Shown here: positions 51,246 through 60,792 of the stretch, piece by piece
How positions within the stretch are numbered: the stretch's first letter is position 1
Layout: the number at the start of each line of letters is the position of its first letter
DNA from: Arthrobacter sp. 9V
GTDB lineage: Bacteria; Actinomycetota; Actinomycetes; Actinomycetales; Micrococcaceae
Length of the DNA stretch: 64,000 nucleotides
Direction of reading: 5' to 3'
Assembly: GCF_902506065.1 (NCBI RefSeq)
Contig: NZ_LR732912.1
Coordinates: forward strand, 4,555,525 to 4,619,524
The notes under the pieces: generated by a model
Database searches by the model: none
What the model was told of the DNA's origin: nothing
What the model saw: the letters and a program-made list of their open reading frames with translations, nothing else
Translations under genes and position numbers: made by a program

Positions 51246-52907
51246 ATGGCTAGCCGAGCGGGCACAGTTGCCCTTCCCCAGGACCTTGTTGACATCACAG
51301 CCCTGCTGGACGCGTACTTCGACGTGACTCCGGATGTGGGTGACCCTGCGCAACGCGTGGCGTTTGGTACGTCCGGGCACCGCGGATCCAGCTTGAAGGC
51401 GTCCTTCAACGAGCCGCATATCCTCGCGATCACGCAGGCAATCGTTGAGTACCGCGGCCGTCAGGGCATCACCGGGCCGTTGTTCATCGGGCGCGACACC
51501 CACGCCCTCAGCGAGCCGGCGCAAAACTCTGCACTGGAGGTACTTGCCGCAAATGGCGTGACCGTTCTGGTTGACGCCCGCCACGCCTATACCCCCACCC
51601 CGGCACTGAGCCACGCAATCCTTAAGTACAACCGCGAAGCCGCGCCGGGCACTCCCCAGGCGGACGGCATCGTGGTCACCCCCAGCCACAACCCGCCGGG
51701 CGACGGCGGCTTCAAATACAACCCTCCCCACGGCGGCCCGGCGGACACGGACGCCACCGGGTGGATTGCCGACCGCGCAAACCAGCTGCTGGAGAACGGC
51801 CTGCGCGGCGTCAAGCGCATGCCTTTGAATGATGCCCTTGCCGCTGACACCACCGGAAAGTTCGACTTCCTCAGCAGCTACGTGGATGACCTCCCTTCCG
51901 TGCTGAACCTCGAGGCAATCCGCAACGCAGGCGTCCGCATCGGAGCAGATCCCATGGGTGGTGCCTCTGTTGACTACTGGGGTGAAATCGGCGAGCGCCA
52001 CCAGCTCAATCTCACGGTTGTAAACCCCACCGTTGATCCGCAGTGGGCTTTCATGACCCTCGACTGGGACGAGAAGATCCGTATGGATTGCTCGTCGCCG
52101 TCGGCCATGGCGTCCCTGATCAAGCGGATGGCCACTGGTGCTGACGGAACCTCCGCCTATGACATAGCTACCGGTAACGACGCCGACGCCGATCGCCACG
52201 GGATCGTGACGCCTGACGGTGGCCTCATGAACCCGAACCACTACCTCGCCGTCGCCATCGATTACCTGTACCGGAACCGCAGCGGCTGGAACCCGGAGTC
52301 CGTGGTGGGAAAGACCCTGGTGTCCTCATCGATCATCGACCGCGTTGCGGGCGGGCTTGGCCGCAAGTTGGTTGAAGTTCCTGTGGGCTTCAAGTGGTTT
52401 GTGCCCGGGCTGTTGTCCGGCGAGGGCGCGTTTGGTGGCGAAGAATCCGCCGGCGCGTCCTTCAATAAGCTTGATGGCAGCGTGTGGACCACGGACAAGG
52501 ACGGCATCCTGCTCGCACTGCTTGCCTCAGAGATCACTGCCGTCACAGGGTCTTCGCCTTCACAGCTGTACAAGGGCTTGACCGATCAGTTCGGCGCACC
52601 CGTTTACGCCCGCATTGACGCCGCGGCCACCCGCGAGCAGAAGTCCAAGCTGGGCAAGCTCTCCGCTGCGGACGTCACCGCGACTTCCCTTGCCGGTGAA
52701 GAGATCACGGCCAAGCTCACCGAGGCTCCCGGCAACGGCGCTTCGATCGGTGGCCTGAAGGTTGTCACAGAGAACGCATGGTTCGCGGCACGCCCGTCCG
52801 GTACCGAGGACGTCTACAAGATCTACGCCGAGTCCTTCAAGGGCGCGGATCACCTGGCTCAGGTGCAGCAAGAGGCCAAGGCGCTGGTAGACGGCGTTAT
52901 CGCCTAG
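51246..52907 (+). CDS. pgm: phosphoglucomutase (alpha-D-glucose phosphate specific)
   Basis: 553 residues from ATG 51246 (MASRAGTVAL). Active phosphoserine Ser147 within VTPSHNPP, substrate motif AFGTSGHRGSS, metal-binding GNDADADRHGIV, and distal PSGTEDVYKIY. Interconverts glucose-1- and glucose-6-phosphate for glycogen/trehalose and wall sugars. The longer frame (from 51117) lacks homology. A terminator separates it from the SDR gene. Confidence 0.96.
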   Translation: MASRAGTVALPQDLVDITALLDAYFDVTPDVGDPAQRVAFGTSGHRGSSLKASFNEPHILAITQAIVEYRGRQGITGPLFIGRDTHALSEPAQNSALEVLAANGVTVLVDARHAYTPTPALSHAILKYNREAAPGTPQADGIVVTPSHNPPGDGGFKYNPPHGGPADTDATGWIADRANQLLENGLRGVKRMPLNDALAADTTGKFDFLSSYVDDLPSVLNLEAIRNAGVRIGADPMGGASVDYWGEIGERHQLNLTVVNPTVDPQWAFMTLDWDEKIRMDCSSPSAMASLIKRMATGADGTSAYDIATGNDADADRHGIVTPDGGLMNPNHYLAVAIDYLYRNRSGWNPESVVGKTLVSSSIIDRVAGGLGRKLVEVPVGFKWFVPGLLSGEGAFGGEESAGASFNKLDGSVWTTDKDGILLALLASEITAVTGSSPSQLYKGLTDQFGAPVYARIDAAATREQKSKLGKLSAADVTATSLAGEEITAKLTEAPGNGASIGGLKVVTENAWFAARPSGTEDVYKIYAESFKGADHLAQVQQEAKALVDGVIA

Positions 52908-52910
52908 CTT

Positions 52911-53432
52911 TCAGCTGCTCCCCTTCCTCAGGCTCTGGGCTTCCTGCGTCCAGAGCCTGAGGATACGGCGAATGCTGTGGTCACCTTCGGGCGCCATGTC
53001 CACCAGCGCTACCTGGTCAAGCACGACGACGTCTCCGGGCTTGGGCCGCTTGCCGTCGTGGTGCGAGATGTGCGGCCGATAGTTCTCAAGGATGTAGTTA
53101 GGGGTAGCAATCCTGGCTCCAACGCCCGCTGCCGCCTCCACAATTTCCTCGTGCAGCCCTTGAAGCAGGGGGTTGCGTTCGATCAGGCTCACCGGAATGG
53201 AACCGAGGTGCCCGAAACCCGCTTCTTCGCCCACCCACAGCCTGGTGCCCAGCGCACCTTTGACGGGCGCTTCGGCAAGGTTCGCCAATACATCCGCGAC
53301 GTCGGCACTAACGTCAGCGCCGACGTCGAACCTTAACAGCGTGATGTGCAGCGGCCAGTCGCTGCGCGGAAAAACCAGCCCCTGCGAGACGGGCTCCGTG
53401 AAAGCCACCCAAATGAGGTTCCGCATAGGCAT
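52911..53432 (-). CDS. 2H phosphoesterase (2'-5' RNA ligase-like)
   Basis: 173 residues from ATG 53432 (MPMRNLIWVAF); 53426 is also possible. The two HxT/S motifs, WPLHITLLRF and YRPHISHHDGK, are visible and define the 2H family. The upstream open frame to 53579 would be made of repeat-encoded residues, so is rejected. Acts on cyclic phosphate or 2'-5' linkages; exact substrate unknown. Convergent with pgm, four bases apart. Confidence 0.87.
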   Translation of the reverse strand: MPMRNLIWVAFTEPVSQGLVFPRSDWPLHITLLRFDVGADVSADVADVLANLAEAPVKGALGTRLWVGEEAGFGHLGSIPVSLIERNPLLQGLHEEIVEAAAGVGARIATPNYILENYRPHISHHDGKRPKPGDVVVLDQVALVDMAPEGDHSIRRILRLWTQEAQSLRKGSS

Positions 53433-53468
53433 AGTTTGCCACTGGCCCCGCCCGCCCGGCACGAACCC

Positions 53469-53673
53469 CCGCTCACATCCCGGGCCGCTTTCCCGATCCC
53501 TCGCGCACATCCCGGGCGCAAATCCCGATCCCTCGCGCACATCCCGGGCGCAAATCCCGATCCCTCTCGCACCCACCATTGCCCGACACCCTCAAGGCGA
53601 TTCCAACATTTGTTGTGAAACCCGAGGGATGTGCGCGAGCGCTGGCCTCAAGCCCGAGGGATGTGAAAGAGCG
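53469..53673. repeat. 32-bp tandem repeats with inverted copies
   Basis: TCCCGATCCCTCGCGCACAT begins at 53491 and 53523 (exact period 32) and a partial unit at 53555; a degenerate one starts near 53469. Inverted partial copies with CCCGAGGGATGTG lie at 53621-53639 and 53653-53665. The direct and inverted forms can pair. No gene in this 53433-53678 gap except promoter functions for the 2H phosphoesterase gene. Confidence 0.85.
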
Positions 53674-53678
53674 TTCGG

Positions 53679-54332
53679 CTAGTCCCGGGTGTCCAGCAGC
53701 ACGCGGAGCACTTGCTCCAGGGGTTCGGTGAGTTGATCGGCCGAAGCCGAGGCCAGAGGCTGCACCTCCGTGGCCGTCCGGAGCATCACCAGCCCGAGCA
53801 TCAGGGCGATGGCCAATTGGGCGCGGAGGAGAATCGGCCCGGAATGGGCGTCTTCAGCGCGCCATCCGGCTGCCGCGGCGAGCTGCTCCGTGAAGTGTTC
53901 GAGGGTCCTTCGGCGGATTGCATCGGCATTCTCATCGCCGGATGAACGCAGCAGGAGCAACAGTTGGAGCGGATCGTCGGCGTTGGGCCCTTCGACTACG
54001 TGGGTCAGAAGCCGGGCAATGACTTCGTCCACGCTGCCTGGCCGCGGCCTGATATTGGGATCGAGCTCGTCCACCGTACGGCTCATGCATGCTTCGAAGA
54101 GTCCCTCTTTGGAACCGAAATATCGGTTGATGAGGGCGACGTTGACGCCTGCATCTGCGGCGATATGCCGGACCGTGGTGGCCCGGTAGCCCTCCGTGGC
54201 GAAACGTCTGCGGGCGGCACGGACCAGCGCCCGACGGGTGACGTGCGCGTCCCGTCCCGAGCGGACCAACTCGTCCTCCGCCAAGGATGCCGCGAAGTTG
54301 AGTGTTCTTGGTTCCTGTACTTCATTGCCCAC
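53679..54332 (-). CDS. TetR family transcriptional regulator
   Basis: 217 residues. N-terminal HTH: RRALVRAARRRFATEGYRATTVRHIAADAGVNVALINRYFGSK-type pattern with Gly and Tyr at turn and recognition helix (about 30-75). C-terminal helical ligand domain with RARLS-like helices. Divergent to an MFS drug efflux gene, so likely represses it and itself. Candidate operators are in the shared gap. Confidence 0.92.
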   Translation of the reverse strand: MGNEVQEPRTLNFAASLAEDELVRSGRDAHVTRRALVRAARRRFATEGYRATTVRHIAADAGVNVALINRYFGSKEGLFEACMSRTVDELDPNIRPRPGSVDEVIARLLTHVVEGPNADDPLQLLLLLRSSGDENADAIRRRTLEHFTEQLAAAAGWRAEDAHSGPILLRAQLAIALMLGLVMLRTATEVQPLASASADQLTEPLEQVLRVLLDTRD

Positions 54333-54361
54333 ACCCCCACTCTAGCCGGACAAACCCACAA

Positions 54362-54422
54362 GTAAACGGTTGTTGACATAGGCAACCATCGACGCTTACA
54401 GTCAATGTAATCAATCGTTTAC
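54362..54422 (+). promoter_or_regulatory. promoter and putative TetR operators of the MFS gene
   Basis: -35 TTGACA (54373-54378), -10 TACAGT (54397-54402), spacer 18. Arms GTAAACGGTTG (54362-54372) and CAATCGTTTAC (54412-54422) form an inverted repeat with one mismatch that flanks the promoter. A GGTTG/CAACC pair overlaps the -35. Good candidate operator for the divergent TetR protein. Confidence 0.65.
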
Positions 54423-54438
54423 ATGCCCGAGGAGAACC

Positions 54439-55911
54439 ATGTCCAGCACCATTGAGCGCCCCAAGAGCGCCTCCACGCGGGGGCCGGAGGCTCACCGCAA
54501 ACGTGGCTCGGCCATCATCGCCTACCTTTCCCTGGGAGGTCTTTCCTTCGCCGTCCTCCAGTCCTTGGTTGCGCCGGCGTTGGGGACCATCGGAAAGGAC
54601 CTGGGCGTTTCAACCAGCGATGCGAGCTGGGTGCTCACGGCTTATCTGCTCTCCGCTTCGGTGCTCACACCCATCCTTGGACGCTTGGGCGACATGGTGG
54701 GTAAGCGCAAGGTCCTGATCGTTGTTCTCTCGCTGCTTTTGGCAGGCGCAGTTCTCGCCGCCATCGCCCCCAACCTGACGGTGCTGATCATTGGGCGTGT
54801 TCTTCAAGGGGCGGCAGGTGCAGTGATGCCGCTTTCCATCGGGATTGTCCGCGATGAACTTCCCAAGGAGCGTGTCAGCGTCACCATCGGCCTGCTGTCC
54901 GCGATCTTCGGCATCGGCGCCGGCGTCGGGATTGTCGCAGCCGGTCCTATCGTTGAGGCCCTATCTTGGCACTGGCTGTTTTGGTTGCCCGCAGGCCTTG
55001 TGCTCATTGCCCTCCTCGGAGCGATTTTCGGGATGCCCGAATCACCCGTCAAAACCCCTGGCAAACTGGATCTCCTCGGCACCGGCATCCTCTCCGTGGG
55101 CCTGGTGGCCGTGCTGCTCGCCATCAGCGAGGGGCAGACGTGGGGTTGGAGCGATGTGAAGACGCTGAGCCTACTCATTGGTGGCGGTATCGCCTTGATC
55201 GCCTTTGTCCTGGTGGAATTGCGGGTGGCAGAACCGCTGATCGATGTCCGGCTGTTCCGCAACCGGGGCGTGTGGACCGCGCACATCGTGGCGCTGGCCT
55301 TCGGATTCGCCATGTTTGGCACGTTCGTCCTGGTTCCCACGATTCTTCAGCTACCCACGGTCCTTGGCTACGGCTTCGGCAAAACCGTCAGCGAGGCAGG
55401 TCTCTATCTGCTTCCCACCGTCGTCGCCATGGTCATCTCCGGTGTCATCGCAGGTGCCCTCATCCGCAAGGTGGGACCTAAAATTCCCATGATCCTTGGT
55501 GCAGTGGCCGTCACTTTCGCCTTCGTCATTCCGGCACTGGGACATGGTGAGGAATGGCAGATTGTTCTCTCAGGAATCCTCACTGGCATTGGCATCGGAA
55601 TGGCTCTCGCGGCAACATCAAACGCAATTGTTGAAAGTGTTCCGGCGACGCAGACCGGCGAGGCCATCAGCGCCAACACAGTGCTGCGGACCATCGGCAG
55701 CAGCATTGGCACGGCAGTCATCGCAGCACTCATTTCCTCCAACATCACCCCGCAGGGCGCACCTGCGGACGATGCCTTCACCATGGGCTTCTGGGTCTCG
55801 GCAGGAGTTGGCGTGCTGGCCCTCCTCGCAGCCTTGGTGGTGCCGTCTCGTGTCCAGCGCCGCCGGAATGCTGAAGCTGCGGGCATCGATGACTTCGACG
55901 AAGCTTCCTAA
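54439..55911 (+). CDS. MFS drug transporter, DHA2 (14-helix) family
   Basis: 490 residues, GAGGAG before ATG 54439. About 14 predicted helices; motif A-like segment LGRLGDMVGKRKVL (loop 2-3), motif C-type GIGAGVGIVAAGPI. Exports multiple drugs using the proton gradient. Divergent to TetR. A terminator follows its stop. Confidence 0.92.
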   Translation: MSSTIERPKSASTRGPEAHRKRGSAIIAYLSLGGLSFAVLQSLVAPALGTIGKDLGVSTSDASWVLTAYLLSASVLTPILGRLGDMVGKRKVLIVVLSLLLAGAVLAAIAPNLTVLIIGRVLQGAAGAVMPLSIGIVRDELPKERVSVTIGLLSAIFGIGAGVGIVAAGPIVEALSWHWLFWLPAGLVLIALLGAIFGMPESPVKTPGKLDLLGTGILSVGLVAVLLAISEGQTWGWSDVKTLSLLIGGGIALIAFVLVELRVAEPLIDVRLFRNRGVWTAHIVALAFGFAMFGTFVLVPTILQLPTVLGYGFGKTVSEAGLYLLPTVVAMVISGVIAGALIRKVGPKIPMILGAVAVTFAFVIPALGHGEEWQIVLSGILTGIGIGMALAATSNAIVESVPATQTGEAISANTVLRTIGSSIGTAVIAALISSNITPQGAPADDAFTMGFWVSAGVGVLALLAALVVPSRVQRRRNAEAAGIDDFDEAS

Positions 55912-55925
55912 AGACCGGTGAATGC

Positions 55926-55962
55926 AAAATGCCCGCTCACAGGATCGTGAGCGGGCATTTTT
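55926..55962. terminator. bidirectional terminator after MFS gene
   Basis: AAAATGCCCGCTCAC (55926-55940), loop AGGATC, GTGAGCGGGCATTTT (55947-55961). Perfect 15-bp arms with A- and T-ends, so it can act on both strands between the MFS gene and the convergent nitroreductase gene. Confidence 0.9.
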
Positions 55963-55973
55963 GCTGAGAAAAC

Positions 55974-56579
55974 TTAGACGGTGCGAACAACGTCGTCGTA
56001 GGCGAACTTGGGTTTGGCTTCGCCCCAGGCGTCCGGGCCTGGCTGTCCGATGTTGACCACCAGGAAGCTCTTCTGATCGCCGGCGGGGAAGAATGCGGCG
56101 TCGATTGCGGAGAAGTCGGCACCGGTCATCGGGCCGGCGGCGAAACCGAGCGAGCGAACGGCCAGGATGAAATAGCCGGCCTGCAAATGAGCGTTGTTGT
56201 TGCCCGTAGCAGCGGCGAAAGCGGGGTCGGCGTCGTACATGGCCTTGGGCGCGCCGTAGGCGGGGAGGAACTTGTCCCACTGACCCTGCCAGTCGGTGTC
56301 GTAGGAGAGGATGGCTACCAGCGGCGCGGAAGCGGTCTTGGCCTTGTTGCCGTTGGAGAGCGTGTCCACCAGCTTGGCGCGGGCTTCGTCCGAGCGGACG
56401 TAGGTCACGCGGAGCGGCTGGGAGTTGAACGCGGTGGGGCCGAACTTGGTGAGCTCGTAGATGGCTCGTGCCTGCTCGTCGGTGACTTCACCGGCGAAGC
56501 TGTTGGCGGTGCGGGCTTCGGCAAAAATGGCGTCGACTGCTGCGGCGTCAATGACTGCTTCTTCGTGGGCGATCGTCAT
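55974..56579 (-). CDS. malonic semialdehyde reductase-like nitroreductase (RutE/HadB family)
   Basis: 201 residues from ATG 56579 (MTIAHEEAVI) with AAAGG before it. Nitroreductase fold with FMN-binding: RTANSF, FGPTAFNSQPLRV, and NNNAHLQAGYFILAVRSLGF. The family reduces malonic semialdehyde to 3-hydroxypropionate in pyrimidine degradation. No rut genes are next to it; the role may be in detoxification. The long frame to 56747 is not conserved. Confidence 0.88.
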   Translation of the reverse strand: MTIAHEEAVIDAAAVDAIFAEARTANSFAGEVTDEQARAIYELTKFGPTAFNSQPLRVTYVRSDEARAKLVDTLSNGNKAKTASAPLVAILSYDTDWQGQWDKFLPAYGAPKAMYDADPAFAAATGNNNAHLQAGYFILAVRSLGFAAGPMTGADFSAIDAAFFPAGDQKSFLVVNIGQPGPDAWGEAKPKFAYDDVVRTV

Positions 56580-56782
56580 TTGGTGAACCTTTCGCTTGGC
56601 CTGACCCTGAGCCGGCCGGGCACTTCTGCTTTCCATGGTTGCAACTTCAACTTCCCTTGTCCTCTTCCCATGACGGCCCGTGACGTTGGGCACAGCGCAA
56701 AAGTCGGTAGCATCATGCATACGAGCTGCCACCCGTGTTGGGGACATTCAGCCGTGGGATTGACGACACCAGAAGGGGCCTG

Positions 56783-59290
56783 ATGCCTACCTTTCCCTTA
56801 GCGGCCCGTCAGCGGGCGCTGGCTGTTCTTGTCATGCTTTTGATGATGTTCCTGATGCCAAGCGGTCAGGCTCGGGCCTCGGCTCAGACCCGGGGTTCCG
56901 TGCAGCAGCAGCCGGGCGTCGAGGATTCCGGAACACGTTTCTTTGGTGCTTTGTTGGACTGGGACAAGGATTCAGCAGCCGATTACGCCCAGCGGCTCGG
57001 TGAGCCGGCGGCCCTCTACGGCCAGAACGTGTCCATGCCTTTGGACGATGGCGGCCGGGAATACTTGAAGGGCTATTTCTCCCAGGTCGCAGACCAAGGC
57101 TCGCACGCATTGCTTACGGTCCGCCCCGGGATCGACCTGAAGGACATCGACGACGACGTCGCGTCCGCTTTTGCCCGTCAAATCACGACGGCGGCGGCCG
57201 CCTTCCGAGGGAAAGTGTTCGTCCGCTTCGCACCGGAAATGAACGCTCCGTGGGTCAGCTGGGGGCAGCAGCCTGAGGCTTACCGGGCTGCCTTTGACAA
57301 GGTTGCGGCAGCGCTCAGGGCTACCCTGCCGGATCCGGTGATGGTGTGGTCTCCCACAGCTGAGAAAGATTACCCCTTCCAGGTAGCAACGTCCGCCCCT
57401 CCCAAGGGTGTGCCCCTCACCTCGCTTGACACCAGCGGGAACGGCATGTGGGATCAGGATGATTCCGCGTTCGAGCCCTACTATCCGGGCGATGATGTGG
57501 TGGACTGGGTTGGCCTGTCCGTTTATCACGACACCACCGGCTCCGGTGCGGCCAACAACACCCAGCCCGCGGCGGGAGAGTTCAATGACGCGCTGCATGG
57601 GTCCGGCAGCAGAAACTCCGGTGAGGCCGGAACCGACAATTTTTACAACATCTACGCCCAGGCCCGCAACAAGCCGCTCTTGGTGGAGAGCGGTGCCTTC
57701 TTCTCACCCGGAGCCGGTGGCGCCGGCGAGCTCGACGTCAAGCAAACGTGGTGGCACCAGGTGTTCGCCTCGGTAGCCGAGCCCGGTAACGGGGCTGTCC
57801 GGGCAGTGGTTTGGAATGAAACCACGGATGTGCGGGAACCGGGGCGGGTGCCCATCGACTGGAGGGCCACGGCGGAGCCCTCACTGGCAGACCCCTTCCG
57901 AACCTCGTTGGACACCTCAGGCCTCACCCTTGGTCCCGTTACTGAGAAGGGCTTGGAGGACGTGCCCGGTCTTGAAGCTCCACAGCCGAAGAAGGGGACC
58001 GTCATTCAGGGCTGGGCCGCGTGGGCTTCAGCCGGCTCTGTGCTGGTTGCTGTTGCGGCGTTGTGGCTGTTGTCCTCCCGGGCCTTCGCCAGCAAGTGGT
58101 CCTACACCGGCACGGGCAAGCGGGACGCGCGGATCGACATGCTCCGCGGGCTCGCCATCGTATTTGTTGTGGTCAACCATGTGGGCATCAACTCAGTGTT
58201 TCAACTACTTAGCCAAGAGACCATAGGAGTAGTCTCCGGGGCGGAACTGTTCGTGATGCTCTCCGGAGTGGTCCTGGGAATGGTTTACGGACCACGGATC
58301 GCTACTAACCTTGGCGACGTTGTGGATGGGACCACTAAACGCGCCTGGAAGTTGTACTTCACGGCCCTGGCCGTGGTCCTGATCGTTTACGGCCTGAGCC
58401 TGCTTCCCTTCATCAATGCCGCAGCGGTCACAACCTTTACCGATCAAGGAACCGGCGGGGCAGGACGCGCAGCTGCGGGCACAACGTATGACCTCTACGC
58501 CGGGATGGAGGGGCTGCTGCAGTTCCCGGTCCCGCAAGGTCTCATTCCGGCTCTCCTCTTGCTGCAAGTTGGGCCGTGGCAGTTCAACATCATGGGGCTT
58601 TACGTGGTCCTGCTGCTCATCAGCCCGCTGATCCTTGTGGCGCTTTCCCGTGGTTTTACGTGGCTGGTCCTCATGCTCAGTGTTGGCCTCTACATTGCAG
58701 GCTCAGTCTTCCGCTTCCGCCTGCTGCCCTCACAGTTTGAGGACTCGTTCCCGCTTCTCGTATGGCAGTTCCTGTTCGTTGCGGGGATGACCGCAGGGTT
58801 TTATCGGCGTCAGATCATTGAGTGGTTCGGTGACCCACGGCGACGCCTCCTGCTTGGAGCGTGTATTTTCCTGGCAGCAGCTTGTGCCCTTTTCTCTTGG
58901 AGCGGTCCCTATCTGACCAACCAGTTGGACGTTCGTCTCGCGCTGATCCCCGAGGCAACCTTCAGGTACGTTTACGACACCTTCTTCAGCCGGACCTACC
59001 TCGGCCCGGGGCGGGTACTGAATGTCTTCCTCATCACCATCGCCTTGTACGCATTGTTGAGTGCCTTCTGGAAGCCGTTGTCACGTGCTGTCGGCTGGTT
59101 CTTCATTCCTCTGGGCCAGGCCACGCTCTACGTGTTCATCATGCACGTGTTCTTCATTGTGGCCATTGCCAACATCCCTGCCCTGCGGGATGGAAACCTC
59201 TGGCTGAACACTGCCGTGTACATCGCGCTGCTCGCCACCCTGTGGGTGATGGTCAAAACCGAGTTCCTGTTCAAACTGGTCCCGCGGTAA
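56783..59290 (+). CDS. GH26-like extracellular domain fused to OpgC-type acyltransferase membrane domain
   Basis: 835 residues from ATG 56783 (AAGGGG before). Signal peptide (about 1-32); extracytoplasmic glycoside hydrolase domain with RFAPEMNAPWVSWG (Glu152 as candidate acid) and LLVESGAFFSPG (candidate nucleophile Glu), pattern of GH26 mannanases; a membrane helix near residue 415; then OpgC-type acyltransferase starting KRDARIDMLRGLAIVFVVVNHVG, with about ten helices to the end. Suggests binding or cleavage of a glycan coupled to acyl or succinyl modification. Each domain is a known family; the fused architecture is unusual. Monocistronic. Confidence 0.85.
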   Translation: MPTFPLAARQRALAVLVMLLMMFLMPSGQARASAQTRGSVQQQPGVEDSGTRFFGALLDWDKDSAADYAQRLGEPAALYGQNVSMPLDDGGREYLKGYFSQVADQGSHALLTVRPGIDLKDIDDDVASAFARQITTAAAAFRGKVFVRFAPEMNAPWVSWGQQPEAYRAAFDKVAAALRATLPDPVMVWSPTAEKDYPFQVATSAPPKGVPLTSLDTSGNGMWDQDDSAFEPYYPGDDVVDWVGLSVYHDTTGSGAANNTQPAAGEFNDALHGSGSRNSGEAGTDNFYNIYAQARNKPLLVESGAFFSPGAGGAGELDVKQTWWHQVFASVAEPGNGAVRAVVWNETTDVREPGRVPIDWRATAEPSLADPFRTSLDTSGLTLGPVTEKGLEDVPGLEAPQPKKGTVIQGWAAWASAGSVLVAVAALWLLSSRAFASKWSYTGTGKRDARIDMLRGLAIVFVVVNHVGINSVFQLLSQETIGVVSGAELFVMLSGVVLGMVYGPRIATNLGDVVDGTTKRAWKLYFTALAVVLIVYGLSLLPFINAAAVTTFTDQGTGGAGRAAAGTTYDLYAGMEGLLQFPVPQGLIPALLLLQVGPWQFNIMGLYVVLLLISPLILVALSRGFTWLVLMLSVGLYIAGSVFRFRLLPSQFEDSFPLLVWQFLFVAGMTAGFYRRQIIEWFGDPRRRLLLGACIFLAAACALFSWSGPYLTNQLDVRLALIPEATFRYVYDTFFSRTYLGPGRVLNVFLITIALYALLSAFWKPLSRAVGWFFIPLGQATLYVFIMHVFFIVAIANIPALRDGNLWLNTAVYIALLATLWVMVKTEFLFKLVPR

Positions 59291-59373
59291 GCCTCCTCTA
59301 CGGACGCATGCGGGCGGGCATTTGGCGGTAATGTTGCACCGAATCCCAAAACTCTTCTGAGGAAGGCCCCGCC

Positions 59374-60729
59374 ATGAGCATGCTCGGCATCAAATGGAAG
59401 CTCCACGGCAACGGCAAGTCCATTCGCCCCGGCCACGTGGTGGCTCCCGACGAGCGGCTCGCCTGGCCCCTGACCATCGGCATCGGCATGCAACACGTGG
59501 TTGCCATGTTCGGCGCCACGTTCCTGGTCCCCATCATCACGGGCATGCCCCCGGCAACCACCCTGCTCTTCTCGGGTATCGGCACACTGCTCTTCCTGGT
59601 GATCACCAAGGGCCGTGTGCCCAGTTACCTGGGTTCGAGCTTCGCGTTCATCGCCCCCATTATGGCATCGCAGCAGCAGTACGGCGTCAGTGGCGCCTTA
59701 GGCGGCGTGGTGCTTGCCGGCGTCGTACTGGCGCTTATTGGTGCGGTAGTACAGAAGTTTGGCGCCGAGTGGATCAACCGGCTGATGCCGCCAATCGTCA
59801 CCGGCGCCATTGTGGCGCTGATCGGCCTGAACCTCGCGCCGGCCGCGAAGAACAACTTCGACGCCGCCCCCGTCACCGCGCTGATCACGCTGGTGACCAT
59901 CATCCTGGTCTCAGTTCTGTTCCGCGGAATCCTCGGACGACTGAGCATCCTGGTAGGGGTTGTGGTGGGGTATCTCGTGGCCATGATGCGAGGTGAAGTG
60001 TCCTACGAGAAGATGGACGCCGCCGCGTGGATTGGGCTGCCGCTGTTCCAAACACCTGAATTCCACATCGGCGTGGTGGGCCTGTTCGTGCCAGTGGTGC
60101 TGGTTCTGGTGGCTGAGAACGTGGGGCACGTGAAGTCGGTGGCCGCCATGACCGGCCAGAACCTCGACGCCGTCTCCGGCCGCGCGCTGATGGCCGACGG
60201 CGCCGCGACGGTTCTTGCCGGCTTCGGCGGCGGTTCCGGCACCACCACTTATGCCGAGAACATCGGCGTCATGGCCGCCACCAAGGTCTACTCGACGGCG
60301 GCCTACTGGGTGGCCGGCATGTTCGCCATCCTGCTGAGCTTCTCCCCGAAATTCGGCGAACTGATTGCCACCGTCCCGGCCGGCGTGCTGGGCGGCGCAG
60401 CAACCATGCTGTACGGCATGATCGGTGTGCTCGGCGTGAAGATCTGGGTGCAAAACAAGGTCAACTTCTCCAACCCGATCAACCTGACCACCGCTGCTGT
60501 TGCCCTGATCATCGGCATCGCTGACTACACGTGGACCATTGGCGAGCTGAAGTTCACGGGCATCGCTCTTGGTTCCGCTGCGGCACTGGTGATCTACCAC
60601 GGCATGAAGGGGCTGGCTCGCTGGCGCGGGACCGTCGCTGAGCCGGAAACCGAGACGGCGGGGCTGCCGCCTGCAATGAAGTCGGCCATGAACGCTGCGG
60701 CTAAGCGGGGCGGGAAGAAGGGGAAGTAG
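59374..60729 (+). CDS. uracil/xanthine permease (NCS2 family)
   Basis: 451 residues, GAGGAAGG before ATG 59374. NCS2 motifs: GIGMQHVVAMFGATFLVPIIT near helix 1 (helix-1 QH motif), a SSFAFIAPI helix, VLVAENVGHVKSV (catalytic Glu), and GGSGTTTYAENIGV (conserved NxG-type). C-terminal Lys-rich tail. Takes up uracil or xanthine with protons. The terminating stretch 60730-60792 shows nothing distinct. Confidence 0.93.
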   Translation: MSMLGIKWKLHGNGKSIRPGHVVAPDERLAWPLTIGIGMQHVVAMFGATFLVPIITGMPPATTLLFSGIGTLLFLVITKGRVPSYLGSSFAFIAPIMASQQQYGVSGALGGVVLAGVVLALIGAVVQKFGAEWINRLMPPIVTGAIVALIGLNLAPAAKNNFDAAPVTALITLVTIILVSVLFRGILGRLSILVGVVVGYLVAMMRGEVSYEKMDAAAWIGLPLFQTPEFHIGVVGLFVPVVLVLVAENVGHVKSVAAMTGQNLDAVSGRALMADGAATVLAGFGGGSGTTTYAENIGVMAATKVYSTAAYWVAGMFAILLSFSPKFGELIATVPAGVLGGAATMLYGMIGVLGVKIWVQNKVNFSNPINLTTAAVALIIGIADYTWTIGELKFTGIALGSAAALVIYHGMKGLARWRGTVAEPETETAGLPPAMKSAMNAAAKRGGKKGK

Positions 60730-60792
60730 GGGCTGCCTCAATGCCGGAAAGGGCGGGAATCGCAAGACGATGCGCCACTTCCGCTGCAATCA

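Noticed and set aside
53469..53579. 32-bp repeat as a CRISPR
   Set aside because: Strictly tandem with no spacers.
53433..53579. N-terminal extension of the 2H phosphoesterase
   Set aside because: Codes the repeat (ARDREG-like words); ATG 53432 begins the conserved fold.
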